In this document: in pieces, positions 15,112 to 25,128 of the stretch | Position numbering within the stretch: position 1 is the stretch's first letter | Layout of the letters: each line of letters begins with the position of its first letter | Origin: CAZCDM01 sp964497475 | Lineage (GTDB): Bacteria > Planctomycetota > Phycisphaerae > SM23-33 | Assembly: GCA_964497475.1 (NCBI GenBank) | Contig: CAZCDM010000015.1 | Coordinates: 1 to 25,318 of the forward strand | DNA length: 25,318 nt | Reading direction: 5' to 3' | Notes under the pieces: model-generated | Told to the model about the DNA's origin: nothing | What the model saw: only the letters and a program-made list of their open reading frames with translations | Database searches by the model: none | Translations under genes and position numbers: made by a program

Positions 15112-16875
15112 TCAGGCCGATGCGTCGGCGGGCTGGGCTGGGTCGTCGCCCGGCTCGGGGGGAGCTACGCATCGCAGGACGACCATGGTCAAATCGTCGA
15201 GCCGGCGGTGCAGGCCGGTGAAGCGGCGCTGATCCCACAGCAGGTGGCGGATGATGCTCTCGGCGTTGTAGCCGAGTTCCACGGCGGCCAGCAAGGCCTG
15301 TTCGATGCGGGCCGGGCCGTACTCTTCGTGGGCGAAGTTGACGGCCTCGCTGAGACCATCGGTGTAGGCTAGGACCACATCGCCGGGGCGCATAGGGAAG
15401 GAGTCAACCGGAAAGGCCATCTGCTCGTCGAGCCCGACGACGCCGCCGCGACTCTGGAGGTGGCAGACCTGGCCGTCGCGGATGAGGATCGGCGGCATGT
15501 GGCCGGCGCTGGCGTAGGTCAACTCGTGGTTGGTGCGGTTGAGCACGCCGTAGAACATCGTCGCGAAGTCGCTGACGAGCGTATCGCGGCAGAGGTCGCG
15601 GTTGACCAGTTCGAGCACCTCGGACATCGAGTAGACGTTGGTGGCGTGGGCGCGGAGGCTGGCGCGGATCGAGGCCATCAGCAGCGAGGCGCGGGCGCCC
15701 TTGCCGACGACGTCGCAGATGGCAAGGCCGAGATTATCCGGCGGCAGGTCGATGTAGTCGTAGAAGTCGCCGGCCAGTTCGGCGCTGGGGACGTACTTGC
15801 CCGCGATGTCGAACCCGGGCCAGTCGGGGCTGGACTGCGGGATCATGCGTCGCTGGACTTCGCCGGCCATGGCGACCTGGCGCTTGATCTCGGTCGAGCG
15901 GACGGCATCCTGGAAGAGGCTGGCGTTGACAATGGCCGCCGCGGCCCAGTTGGCGAGGGTCTGGAGCAGCTGCGCCTCGAAGGCGTCGAACTCGTACCAC
16001 TCGCCCGTGTAGACGCGGAGCACGCCCAGCGAGCGGTTCTTGTGAACGAGCGAGGCGGCGAGGCAGCTGACGATGCCCTCCTGGCGGGCTTCGTCCTGGC
16101 AGATCACGCGGGGGTCAGTGGTCATGTCCGCGACGTAGACGCACTGGCCGGTGGTCATGGCCCGACGGTCGACGGGGCTCTCGGCCAGGCGGATCGCGCC
16201 GTGGCAGAGGTAGGACTCCGAGAGGTTATACCCCGAACGGATCACCAGCTCCTGCCGGTCGGCTGAAAGCAGGCGAATGGTCGCGGCCCGGGCGTTCATG
16301 GCCTCGACGACCGTACGCGTGACCGTATCGAGAATCCTCTGGAGGTCGTGCTCCTCGGTGATCGCGGCGGTGACACGGTGCACGGCCAGGAGCTGATCGA
16401 CGCGACTGCGCATGGAGGCCGAATGCGAGCAGAGTTTCGTCAGCACGTTGGCCATCAGCCGCAGCAGATTGCGATGAAACGATTCCAGCTCGGCGGCGGT
16501 GTTGCGGGAGGTTGCATCGGGGGCATGGCGTGCCATGTGCAGCCGGGCGATGATTTCTTCGTCGAGTTCGACGTTCACTTCCAGCGGCTCGGCCTTGTGC
16601 TTATCGCCCGTGCCGAAGAGCTGCTCGGTGGTCTTGATGACGTCGTCGAGAATGGCCGAACCGCCACCCTGCTTGCGGCGGGATGCGAAGCGCGAGCCGG
16701 TGGTCGATTTACCGCGCCTGGCCGGTTCCGAGGAGGCGTTCGATCCCTTCGCGGATGGGAACAGCGGCTGGCCTCCGGGCGTACAGATGCGGATGGCGTG
16801 CCCGGCCACGGTGGAAAAGGCCTTCTGGACGTCCTGCAAGGTCCGGCGGTCGAGATAGTCAGTGAGTTTGGCCAC
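15112..16875 (-). CDS. PocR-like/GAF/SpoIIE (PP2C-type) serine phosphatase
   Basis: This 587-residue signalling phosphatase has three parts. Residues 3-38 (LTDYLDRRTLQDVQKAFSTVAG..IRICTPGGQPL) match the start of a PocR sensory domain, but a Ser/Arg/Gly-rich linker (41-75) then replaces its core, so it looks truncated. Residues about 165-320 form a GAF domain (ITEEHDLQRILDTVTRTVVEAMNARAATIRLL). Residues about 335-575 are a SpoIIE/RsbU phosphatase with the metal-binding LAGDFYDYIDLP (Asp370), ICDVVGKG (Asp388), GDVVLAYTDGLSEA and LDDLTMVVL motifs intact. Such enzymes dephosphorylate anti-sigma antagonists in partner-switching systems; no partner is encoded here. The start is GTG at 16873-16875, with AAGGA very close and GAGG about 10 nt upstream. 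It follows clpX by 60 nt on the same strand. Confidence 0.85.
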   Translation of the reverse strand: MAKLTDYLDRRTLQDVQKAFSTVAGHAIRICTPGGQPLFPSAKGSNASSEPARRGKSTTGSRFASRRKQGGGSAILDDVIKTTEQLFGTGDKHKAEPLEVNVELDEEIIARLHMARHAPDATSRNTAAELESFHRNLLRLMANVLTKLCSHSASMRSRVDQLLAVHRVTAAITEEHDLQRILDTVTRTVVEAMNARAATIRLLSADRQELVIRSGYNLSESYLCHGAIRLAESPVDRRAMTTGQCVYVADMTTDPRVICQDEARQEGIVSCLAASLVHKNRSLGVLRVYTGEWYEFDAFEAQLLQTLANWAAAAIVNASLFQDAVRSTEIKRQVAMAGEVQRRMIPQSSPDWPGFDIAGKYVPSAELAGDFYDYIDLPPDNLGLAICDVVGKGARASLLMASIRASLRAHATNVYSMSEVLELVNRDLCRDTLVSDFATMFYGVLNRTNHELTYASAGHMPPILIRDGQVCHLQSRGGVVGLDEQMAFPVDSFPMRPGDVVLAYTDGLSEAVNFAHEEYGPARIEQALLAAVELGYNAESIIRHLLWDQRRFTGLHRRLDDLTMVVLRCVAPPEPGDDPAQPADASA

Positions 16876-16935
16876 GGTCCTTCGTGCCTCGCTGGAAAAA
16901 ACGCCCCAGCCTGCACAGCGATCCGTCCGCTGCGA
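16876..16935 (-). terminator. Possible weak terminator between clpX and the phosphatase gene
   Basis: On the minus strand, after the clpX stop, CAGCG and CGCTG can pair, and a run of six T follows about 14 nt later. The stem and T-run are not adjacent, so this is a poor intrinsic terminator; read-through into the phosphatase gene is as likely. Confidence 0.2.
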
Positions 16936-18257
<1,322 letters not shown>

Positions 18258-18261
<4 letters not shown>

Positions 18262-18596
18262 GTTCCCTTGTCCTTATGGTTTGTACTGCCGGATTGATTG
18301 GTTTCATCGCCGGAATGAAGCATTATATCATCCGGCTGGTCGGGGATGGAAGATTTTTCCGGCCGGGCCGGATCAATGCCCAGGGCCACCCGTCGCAACC
18401 TCTGGAATTCTTCATCGGATATCAGGCCCTTTTCGTGCAGATTTTCCATCTCTTCCAAACTCATCCCGGCCGGCTCGGTCGTGGTTCCGCCCCGCGGATC
18501 GTAGCGGGCCTTGCACCATCGCAGCACGAAATACCCCAGCATCATCAGCCCGATAAAGATCGCGCAGTACATCAGAATTTGCAGGGTGGAGGACAT
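18258..18596 (-). CDS. Small membrane protein with SHOCT domain
   Basis: This 112-residue protein has one N-terminal transmembrane segment (about residues 5-26, LQILMYCAIFIGLMMLGYFVL). A short basic stretch follows, then a SHOCT motif at about 45-71 (SLEEMENLHEKGLISDEEFQRLRRVAL), the short helical hairpin often found at the ends of membrane or oligomeric proteins. The remaining tail is polar. The function is unknown; SHOCT modules are thought to aid oligomerisation. GGAG lies about 7 nt before the ATG. It starts 20 nt after the nikR stop and overlaps clpX by 4 nt, so it is in the middle of the operon. The link with ClpX may be no more than shared expression, though a membrane partner of the unfoldase is conceivable. 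Confidence 0.75.
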
Positions 18597-18616
18597 GATT
18601 CACTCCGGCCGGGAGA

Positions 18617-19024
18617 TCAGGCGAGGGCGCAGCGACCCGGACTTCTCACGCAGGCCAGGTTCGCACCAGTCGACCCGCAGGCCAGTTCCGTGTGGAGCAC
18701 GCCTTTTCGCTTCCGCATGCCGTCGGACAATCGGCGGATATCCTCGCCCCGGCCACGGACCATAATCATCTCGGCGCAGTGATGATGGTCGAGGTGGACG
18801 TGCGTCGTGGCCAGGACATTCCCGGCAAAGTCGTGCTGCAGATCGGTCAGGGCGGCCACCAACCCGCGGGCGTGGTGATCGTACACCAGAAGAATCGTGG
18901 CGATCAGTTCGGTATCGCTCTGCCATTCCTTCTCGACCAGCCGACGGCGGATCAGGTCGCGTATGAACTCGCTGCGGGTGTCGTAGTTGCTCGAGGCGAC
19001 CAGGCCTTCGAGCTTCTCGAACAT
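18617..19024 (-). CDS. nikR: NikR-family regulator body; N-terminus cut off by a frameshift
   Basis: The 135-residue readable frame holds most of a NikR-type nickel-responsive repressor. It has ribbon-helix-helix helices (FEKLEGLVASSNYDTRSEFIRDLIRRRLVE, 2-31) and the regulatory ACT-like domain with the full metal set H64, H75, H77 and C83 (LQHDF and HVHLDHHHC), at the spacing of E. coli H76/H87/H89/C95. The DNA-contacting beta strand ARMSLSIEQ lies in another frame directly upstream (see 19025-19067). One extra base near 19022-19026 separates them. Translation from the internal ATG at 19024 would give a metal-binding protein unable to bind DNA normally, and that ATG has no clear SD. The true start is probably the ATG at 19067. 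The frameshift could be real or a sequencing error. It heads the SHOCT-clpX operon. Confidence 0.75.
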   Translation of the reverse strand: MFEKLEGLVASSNYDTRSEFIRDLIRRRLVEKEWQSDTELIATILLVYDHHARGLVAALTDLQHDFAGNVLATTHVHLDHHHCAEMIMVRGRGEDIRRLSDGMRKRKGVLHTELACGSTGANLACVRSPGRCALA

Positions 19025-19067
19025 GAGGTTGCTCGATGGACAGGCTCATGCGGGCCAGGTCAGACAT
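19025..19067 (-). other. nikR: Out-of-frame N-terminal part of nikR
   Basis: From an ATG at 19067 with CAGGAG 8 nt before it, the frame reads MSDLARMSLSIEQP, the first strand of a NikR ribbon-helix-helix domain. It then loses the family match at HVREARR. Dropping one base in the CCTCATG around 19022-19028 gives QPLFEKLEGL and rejoins the downstream NikR frame exactly. This section carries the gene's natural ribosome binding site and start. Confidence 0.7.
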
Positions 19068-19098
19068 GCGATTACTCCTGCGGTCTCGGGGCGGGACT

Positions 19099-19127
19099 AT
19101 CCTACGGGCTGCGGCCCCGGCGGTCCA
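19099..19127 (-). promoter_or_regulatory. Predicted promoter of the nikR-SHOCT-clpX operon
   Basis: The minus strand has TGGACC (19122-19127), a 17-nt spacer and TAGGAT (19099-19104). The expected start near 19092 lies 25 nt before the ATG at 19067, upstream of its SD, again supporting 19067 as the original nikR start. Confidence 0.5.
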
Positions 19128-19165
19128 GCAGGCGCGGAATAATCATCCCGCCGCGGGCCCGGCCA

Positions 19166-19174
19166 TGCTATCAT
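19166..19174 (+). promoter_or_regulatory. Possible extended -10 promoter of the PfkB kinase gene
   Basis: TGC followed by TATCAT (19169-19174) forms an extended -10 element without a recognisable -35. The expected start near 19181 gives a leader of about 24 nt that holds the AGGAG SD. Confidence 0.35.
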
Positions 19175-19204
19175 GCCCCCCTGCCACAACTACAGGAGCG
19201 CCCC

Positions 19205-20404
19205 ATGACACAACAAAAATCCTGCGACGCCGTCGTCGCCGGGCACATCTGCCTCGACATCATCCCCGACCTGGCCCACATGGATATTGACTCGCCCGAT
19301 GGTTTTTTCGTGCCGGGCAAGCTCATCGATGCCGGCCCGGCCACGCTCTCGACCGGCGGGGCGGTGAGCAATACCGGCCTGGCGCTGGTCAAGCTCGGCA
19401 CGGCCACCGCCCTGATGGGCAAGGTCGGGGCCGACCCCTTCGGCGAGGTCGTCCAGTCGATTCTCGCCAGCCGCTGGGGCGTGACCGAAGGGCTCATCGT
19501 CGACGCCGCCGCCGCGACGAGCTACTCCATCGTCGTCGAACCCGGCTCGCACGATCGGATGTTCCTGCACTGCCCGGCCGCCAACGACACCTTCTGCGCG
19601 GCCGACATCGACTACGACCTCGTGGCCACCACGCGCCTGTTCCACTTCGGCTATCCGCCGCTGATGCAACGCATGTTCGAGGACGACGGCCAGCAGGTCG
19701 CCGAGATCATGCAGCGCGTCCACGACCTGGGCGTGACGACCAGCCTGGACATGGCCCTGCCGGACCCAGCCAGCCCCGCCGGACAGGTCGACTGGGACGC
19801 CATGCTCCGCAAGACCCTCCCGCACCTGGACATCTTCATGCCCTCGGCCGAGGAAATCCTCTTCATGCTCAACCGCAGCCGATTCGACGAGTGTCGATCG
19901 CGCGGGCAGATCGTCCCCCAGCTGACCGGCGAGGATCTCCACGCCCTGGGCGAGACGATGCTCGCATACGGCGCGAAAGTCATCGCCATCAAGTGCGGCC
20001 ACCGAGGCTACTATCTGCGCACCGCCCCGGCCGAGCGGTTCGAGAGCTTCGGCCGGGCCCGCCCGGCAGACCTGTCCAGCTGGACCGGGCGCGAGCTGTG
20101 GCGCGGCGTGTATACCGTCGAGCAGCCCACCGGCGCGACCGGCGCGGGCGATAATTCCATCGCCGGCTTCCTGGCGGCGCTGCTGCGAGGCTGCGACCTC
20201 GACCGCGCCGTCTGCTGCGCCCTGGCCGCGGGAGCGAATAACCTCCTGGCCCCCGATGCCCTCAGCGGCCTGAAGCCCTGGGACGACATGCTCGCACAGA
20301 TCGACGCCGGCTGGCCCGCTGCCGAGCTGACCGTCACCGGGCAGGGCTGGTCCCGCCAGGGCGAGACCTGGATCGGCCCGGCTGACACGAACGAAAAATA
20401 CTAG
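19205..20404 (+). CDS. PfkB/ribokinase-family carbohydrate kinase
   Basis: This 399-residue kinase transfers phosphate from ATP to a sugar or related alcohol. Family motifs appear in order: AGHICLDIIP near the N-terminus, the Gly-rich STGGAVSNTGLALVKLG with GKVGADPFG (about 50-80), and the C-terminal signature TGATGAGDNSIAGFLAALL with catalytic Asp316 and its anion hole GAGD. NLLAPDALSG follows. It is longer than typical ribokinases (about 310) because of extra segments around 215-300. The frame is open well upstream, but the ATG at 19205 was chosen because AGGAG lies 6 nt before it and the fold starts there. The substrate is unknown; the alpha-mannosidase and sulfatase downstream suggest a glycan-derived sugar. 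It diverges from nikR. Confidence 0.88.
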   Translation: MTQQKSCDAVVAGHICLDIIPDLAHMDIDSPDGFFVPGKLIDAGPATLSTGGAVSNTGLALVKLGTATALMGKVGADPFGEVVQSILASRWGVTEGLIVDAAAATSYSIVVEPGSHDRMFLHCPAANDTFCAADIDYDLVATTRLFHFGYPPLMQRMFEDDGQQVAEIMQRVHDLGVTTSLDMALPDPASPAGQVDWDAMLRKTLPHLDIFMPSAEEILFMLNRSRFDECRSRGQIVPQLTGEDLHALGETMLAYGAKVIAIKCGHRGYYLRTAPAERFESFGRARPADLSSWTGRELWRGVYTVEQPTGATGAGDNSIAGFLAALLRGCDLDRAVCCALAAGANNLLAPDALSGLKPWDDMLAQIDAGWPAAELTVTGQGWSRQGETWIGPADTNEKY

Positions 20405-20422
20405 ACGCCCCCATCGCCGCCC

Positions 20423-20439
20423 CCTTGTTTTTCCCAAGG
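20423..20439. other. Small hairpin between kinase and mannosidase genes
   Basis: CCTTG (20423-20427) and CAAGG (20435-20439) pair around a T-rich 7-nt loop, 19 nt after the kinase stop. There is no U-tract after the stem, so it is more likely a processing or attenuating hairpin than a full terminator. Confidence 0.25.
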
Positions 20440-20500
20440 CGGTGACAAAAATAGACCGCTTACCAGAACACCCCCTTTCCTGCCGATGGAGTACGCACGC

Positions 20501-23413
20501 ATGTCTCACGCTGACCGACTCAACCAGATTCGTCGCAAGCTCGCGACCCATACCGACATTACCCGCCTGCCGGCCAAGCGATTGCTGTTCCAGCTGGAGT
20601 TCGCCATCGGCCTGGCCGATCTGGAAGGCAAGAAAACCTGGGCCAAGGCCATCGACGCCGCAATGGACGACATCGAAGCCGCCCTGGCCAAGTCGACGAT
20701 CAACCTCAAAACGCTCACGAAGAATCTCGAACAATCGTTGGCCGTCATCGGCAAGGCCGCCAAGAAGTACACCATCCACTGCGTCGGTCATGCGCATATC
20801 GACATGAACTGGATGTGGTCCTGGCCGGAGACGGTCGCGACCACCATCGACACCTTCACAACCGTGCTGCAACTGATGGAGGAATTCCCGGACTTCTGCT
20901 TCACCCAGTCGCAGATCAGCGTCTACGAGATTGTCCGCCAGCACGACCCGGAGCTCTTCGAGCGCATCCGCCAGAAGGTCGCCGAAGGGCGATGGGAAGT
21001 CGCCGCCCCGCAATGGGTCGAGGGCGACAAGAACCTCGCCTCCGGCGAAAGCCTCGCCCACCACCTGCTCTACTCCCGCCAGTTCGTCAAGGAGCATTTC
21101 GACAAGGACCCCGAGGATGTCCCGCTGGACTGGGAACCGGACACCTTCGGCCATGCCTGGACCATCCCGAGCATCATCGCCCGCGGCGGCGTCAGCCGCT
21201 ACTACATGTGTCGCGGCGGCTCGCAGAAGCGCCCGCCCGTGTACTGGTGGAAGGGCCCGGACGGCCAGAAGGTCCTCGTCTACAAGGAGTACACCTGGTA
21301 CAACGACCGCCTTTCTCCTCGCACGCCGCTGGGCCTGCTGGGCTTCTGCAAAGAGACCGGCCTGAACGAGTGGATGTGCGTCTACGGCGTGGGCGACCAC
21401 GGCGGCGGACCCACTCGCCGCGACCTGCGCATGCTTGGCGAGATGAACGCCTGGCCACTGTTTCCGACCCTGCAGTTCTCCACCACCGACGCGTTCTATT
21501 TGACCTTGGAAAAGAACGGTGACAAGTGGATCACCTGGGAGACCGAACAGAACGTCGAGTTCACCGGCTGCTATACCTCCCAGAGCGAAATCAAGAAGAC
21601 CAACCGCCTCGGCGAGCTGCTCTGCCAGCGGGCCGAGTACGCCGCCGCCACCGCCTGGCGTGCTACGGGGCGAAACTACCCACATGACATGATTCGACAG
21701 TCCTGGATCGACACGATCTTCGGCCATTTCCACGACATCCTGCCCGGCTCGGGCGTGGCCGCCACGCGTGACTTCCACCTCGGCCAGTACCAGAAAACCG
21801 CCGCGGCCTGCGGGCAGGTCGTCACCCAGTCGCTGCGGAGCCTGGCCAAACAGGTCAATACCTCCTTCGCCGGGGGCGGTGAAGAGGCTCACCTCGAACA
21901 GGACACCGGCTTTGGCGGCGGCGTGGGCCATAACACCGGCCTGGGCGGGCTGACCGCCGCCGGGCACGTCGCCGGGCTCAATCGCCCCTTCGTGGTCTTC
22001 AACCCCACCGCCTGGGACCGCAACGAAGTGGTCCAGCTGACCCTCTGGGATACCGAAACGCCCGACCAGCCCTGCAGCTACACCGCTCGCACTCCCGACG
22101 GGAAAACTCTCCCGGCCCAGCGCGTCGAGGAGGGGCAATACTGGGCTCACAACTACGTCCGCCTGGCCGTCAGTGTGACTGTACCGGCCCTGGGCCACAC
22201 CGCCCTGGTCATCGAGAACGCGGGCATGGAATACGACACCTCCGAACGATTTTCTCCGGACTATCCTGCGATTCACGCGAAGCAGACCATTGACGCCCCG
22301 GCCAATAATCTCGCCAAGCGACGGGCCGAGGCGCCCAACAATACCGGACAATGGGCCATGGAGAACGACCTGCTCGGCGTCGACTTCGACCCGGACACCG
22401 GCTCGATCATCCGCCTGCTGGACAAAACCACCGGCCTGGAACTGACCGACCCCGACCAGCCCCCCTGCCTGGAATACATCCTGGAACGCTCCAACGCCAT
22501 GTCTTCCTGGGTCATCGGCGAAGCCAAGCAGCGACTGGCCCCGCCGACACTGCATCGCTTCCGCTGGGAGGCCATGGGGCCCTACCAGGCCTCTTTCCGG
22601 GCCGAGTACAAGGTTATGGATTCCACCGCAGTCGTCGAGTACATCCTCAAACGCCACAGTCCGGTGCTGGAAATCCGCATTGATGTCGACTGGCGGGAAC
22701 AGGGCTCCGAAGCCCTAGGCATCCCGTCGCTGCGGTTCCGCGTGCCGACCGTCCTGGCCGACGCCCGCGCTACCTACGAGACGCCCTACGGCTCGATCGC
22801 GCGCGACGAGCACGCCGGCGAGGAACTGCCCGGCCTGCGATGGGTCGACGTGGCCGGCAAGGTCGGCGCCAAGAAGGCCGGCCTGACCCTGCTGAACGAC
22901 TGCAAGTACGGCTTCGCCCTGACCGGGCAGACCCTCACGGCCTCGCTGCTGCGGAGCAGTTACCATCCCGATCCGCTGCCGGAAATGGGACGTCACGAAA
23001 TCCGCCTCGGGCTGGCCCCCCACGGCGGCGTGACCAACCCGGCCGAGTGCACCCGCCTGGGCGCCAACTTCAACGACCCGCTCCTGCCTGTCGGCACGGA
23101 CGCCCACGACGGGCCCCTGCCGTCCTCGGCTGAGCTGCTGACCTGCCAGAACGAGGACATCCTCGTGGCGGGCGTGAAAAAGGCTGATGACGAAGACGCC
23201 CTGATCGTCCGCCTGCAGAACACCACCGCCAAGCCCGCCAAGGCCACCCTCCGCTGCAACGAGGCCATCCTCGGCAAGGTCAACGCCGTCAGCGAAGTCG
23301 ATCTGATCGAACGGCCGATGGAGAAATCCACCGCGGAGAAGACCTCCGGCGGCAAGGTCACCGTCAGTCTCCCGGCCAGCGGCATCGCCAGCGTGAAGAT
23401 CGCCTTCGCATAA
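20501..23413 (+). CDS. GH38 alpha-mannosidase
   Basis: This 970-residue glycoside hydrolase family 38 enzyme cleaves alpha-mannosidic bonds with retention, using zinc. The Zn set is H99 and D101 (GHAHIDMNWMW), D214 (WEPDTFGHAW), which is also the nucleophile, and H411 (GHFHDILPGSG), matching His90/Asp92/Asp204/His471 of Golgi mannosidase II. VYGVGDHGGGPTRRD is the conserved mid-domain loop. An N-terminal helical region (1-90) precedes the catalytic domain, and beta-rich domains (about 490-970) follow a Gly-rich linker near 455-490. No signal peptide is seen, so it is probably cytoplasmic and acts on imported oligosaccharides. The ATG at 20501 is preferred over 20486 because GGAG (20488-20491) lies 9 nt before it. 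It sits between a sugar kinase and a sulfatase. Confidence 0.93.
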   Translation: MSHADRLNQIRRKLATHTDITRLPAKRLLFQLEFAIGLADLEGKKTWAKAIDAAMDDIEAALAKSTINLKTLTKNLEQSLAVIGKAAKKYTIHCVGHAHIDMNWMWSWPETVATTIDTFTTVLQLMEEFPDFCFTQSQISVYEIVRQHDPELFERIRQKVAEGRWEVAAPQWVEGDKNLASGESLAHHLLYSRQFVKEHFDKDPEDVPLDWEPDTFGHAWTIPSIIARGGVSRYYMCRGGSQKRPPVYWWKGPDGQKVLVYKEYTWYNDRLSPRTPLGLLGFCKETGLNEWMCVYGVGDHGGGPTRRDLRMLGEMNAWPLFPTLQFSTTDAFYLTLEKNGDKWITWETEQNVEFTGCYTSQSEIKKTNRLGELLCQRAEYAAATAWRATGRNYPHDMIRQSWIDTIFGHFHDILPGSGVAATRDFHLGQYQKTAAACGQVVTQSLRSLAKQVNTSFAGGGEEAHLEQDTGFGGGVGHNTGLGGLTAAGHVAGLNRPFVVFNPTAWDRNEVVQLTLWDTETPDQPCSYTARTPDGKTLPAQRVEEGQYWAHNYVRLAVSVTVPALGHTALVIENAGMEYDTSERFSPDYPAIHAKQTIDAPANNLAKRRAEAPNNTGQWAMENDLLGVDFDPDTGSIIRLLDKTTGLELTDPDQPPCLEYILERSNAMSSWVIGEAKQRLAPPTLHRFRWEAMGPYQASFRAEYKVMDSTAVVEYILKRHSPVLEIRIDVDWREQGSEALGIPSLRFRVPTVLADARATYETPYGSIARDEHAGEELPGLRWVDVAGKVGAKKAGLTLLNDCKYGFALTGQTLTASLLRSSYHPDPLPEMGRHEIRLGLAPHGGVTNPAECTRLGANFNDPLLPVGTDAHDGPLPSSAELLTCQNEDILVAGVKKADDEDALIVRLQNTTAKPAKATLRCNEAILGKVNAVSEVDLIERPMEKSTAEKTSGGKVTVSLPASGIASVKIAFA

Positions 23414-23573
23414 TCGCAGCCTGTGACCAAAGGCCCGCCACACAACCGGCGCACACGCCTGCGATGGCTTGAGACGGCTCAAACGACAGCTGCGCCGCGG
23501 CTGGTGGACGGGCCTACTTTCCCGGCCGCGTTGCGCGAATGCTGAGCGCTGCCCTTACCACCGGAGCTTCCCG
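23414..23573. other. Gap between mannosidase and sulfatase genes with a small inverted repeat
   Basis: TTGAG (23469-23473) and CTCAA (23478-23482) form an inverted repeat with a 4-nt centre, about 90 nt before the sulfatase start. No -10 element fits it and no gene is supported in the gap. The repeat could be an operator or a small hairpin. Confidence 0.25.
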
Positions 23574-25052
23574 ATGAAATGCATCATGGTCATGTTCGAC
23601 TCGCTCAACCGCCACATGCTCAGCCCCTTCGGCTGCGACTGGACGCACACGCCCAACTTCGCCCGCCTGGCCGAGCGGACCGCTACCTTCGAAACCTCCT
23701 ACGTCGGCTCGATGCCCTGCATGCCCGCCCGCCGCGAGCTGCACACCGGACGGTACAACTTCCTGCACCGCAGCTGGGGGCCGATGGAACCCTTCGACGA
23801 CTCCATGCCCAAGCTCCTGCGCGAGAACAACATCCACAGCCACCTCGCCACTGACCATTACCACTACTGGGAAGAGGGCGGCTGCAATTACCACACCAAG
23901 TTCTCCACGTGGCAGGGCTTCCGCGGGCAGGAAGGCGACCCCTGGATGGCCGACCTGTCCGGCCGCGTCGACATGATCCCCGACAGCCTCAACCACGGCC
24001 GAAGCAAGACCCTCATCCAGCAGGATATGGTCAATCGCCACTACCAGCAAAACGAAGCTCTCATGCCCCAGGCCCAGACCTTCGCAGCCGGGCTGGAGTT
24101 TTTCCGCACCAACGCCACCGCCGATGACTGGTTCCTGCAGATCGAAACCTTCGACCCGCACGAGCCCTACTTCGTGCCCCAGCGATTCCTCGACCTCTAC
24201 GAAGACACCTACACCGGCCCGCACTGGGACTGGCCCCCCTACCGCGCCGTCGCCGAAGAAGACCGCCCCGCCGTCGAGCACATGCGGATCGTCAATGCCG
24301 CCCTGCACAGCATGTGCGACGAATACCTCGGCCGCGTCCTCGACGCCATGGACGAGCTGAACCTCTGGAACGATACGATGCTGATCGTCAACACCGACCA
24401 CGGCTTCCTTCTGGGCGAGCACGACCTCTGGGCCAAGTGTCACGCCCCGTTCTACAACGAGGTCGCCCACACGCCGCTGTTCATCTGGGACCCGCGAACC
24501 TCCCACACCGCCGGCCAGCGACGCACCAGCCTTGTCCAGACCATCGACCTGCCGGCGACGATCCTGGAGTACTTCGGCCTGGATTGCCCGGCCGACATGC
24601 AGGGCCAACCCCTCGCCCAAACCATCGCCGACGACACGCCCGTCCGCCAGGCCGGGCTGTTCGGCCTGTTCGGAGGTCACGTCAACGTCACCGACGGCCG
24701 ATACGTCTACATGCGGGCCCCCGCCACGGCAGACAACGGCCCGCTGTTCCAGTACACCCACATGCCCGCCCACATGCGACACGTCTTTTCCGTCGAGGAA
24801 ATGCAGACCCTCGAAACCCTCGCCGAGCCCTTCGCCTGCACCAAAGGCTGCCGCACCATGAAAATCCCCAGCCGTCTGCGCGTCAAAGTCGACTGGGACA
24901 AGACCATGCTCTTCGACCTCCAGGCCGACCCGCAGCAGAACCAGCCCATCGATGACCCCGCCGTCGAGCAGCAGATGATCGACCACCTCACGGCGCTCAT
25001 GAAAGCCAACGACGCCCCAGCCGAGCAGTTCCAACGCCTCGGCCTGAACTGA
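23574..25052 (+). CDS. Cys-type sulfatase (S1 family, alkaline phosphatase superfamily)
   Basis: This 492-residue protein has the formylglycine signature C49-M-P-A-R53 (GSMPCMPARRELHTGR), so it needs an FGE-type maturase to convert Cys49. The N-terminal metal strand is MVMFDSLNRHML with Asp9. The second metal site is NTDHGFLLGEHDLWAK with D275/H276 and the usual downstream Lys. The C-terminal part includes LVQTIDLPATILEYFG and a final TMLFDLQADPQQNQP subdomain typical of sulfatases. No signal peptide is visible, so it is probably cytoplasmic. It likely removes sulfate from sugar esters, though related phosphonate monoester hydrolases share this layout. The frame is open upstream, but the ATG at 23574 has GGAG 7 nt before it. 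Unlike the remnant at 7569-7919 it is full length. Confidence 0.92.
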   Translation: MKCIMVMFDSLNRHMLSPFGCDWTHTPNFARLAERTATFETSYVGSMPCMPARRELHTGRYNFLHRSWGPMEPFDDSMPKLLRENNIHSHLATDHYHYWEEGGCNYHTKFSTWQGFRGQEGDPWMADLSGRVDMIPDSLNHGRSKTLIQQDMVNRHYQQNEALMPQAQTFAAGLEFFRTNATADDWFLQIETFDPHEPYFVPQRFLDLYEDTYTGPHWDWPPYRAVAEEDRPAVEHMRIVNAALHSMCDEYLGRVLDAMDELNLWNDTMLIVNTDHGFLLGEHDLWAKCHAPFYNEVAHTPLFIWDPRTSHTAGQRRTSLVQTIDLPATILEYFGLDCPADMQGQPLAQTIADDTPVRQAGLFGLFGGHVNVTDGRYVYMRAPATADNGPLFQYTHMPAHMRHVFSVEEMQTLETLAEPFACTKGCRTMKIPSRLRVKVDWDKTMLFDLQADPQQNQPIDDPAVEQQMIDHLTALMKANDAPAEQFQRLGLN

Positions 25053-25128
25053 CAACACCCACTGGCCACTTGACCAACCCAGGCCAATATGGCATGCTTG
25101 GCGTAGGATGTTGAGACGGCATGTACCG

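Noticed and set aside
19190..22657. A 1155-codon open frame on the minus strand
   Set aside because: It lies antisense to the PfkB kinase and GH38 genes, both with strong motifs and SD-led starts. Long antisense frames are expected at this GC content and codon bias.
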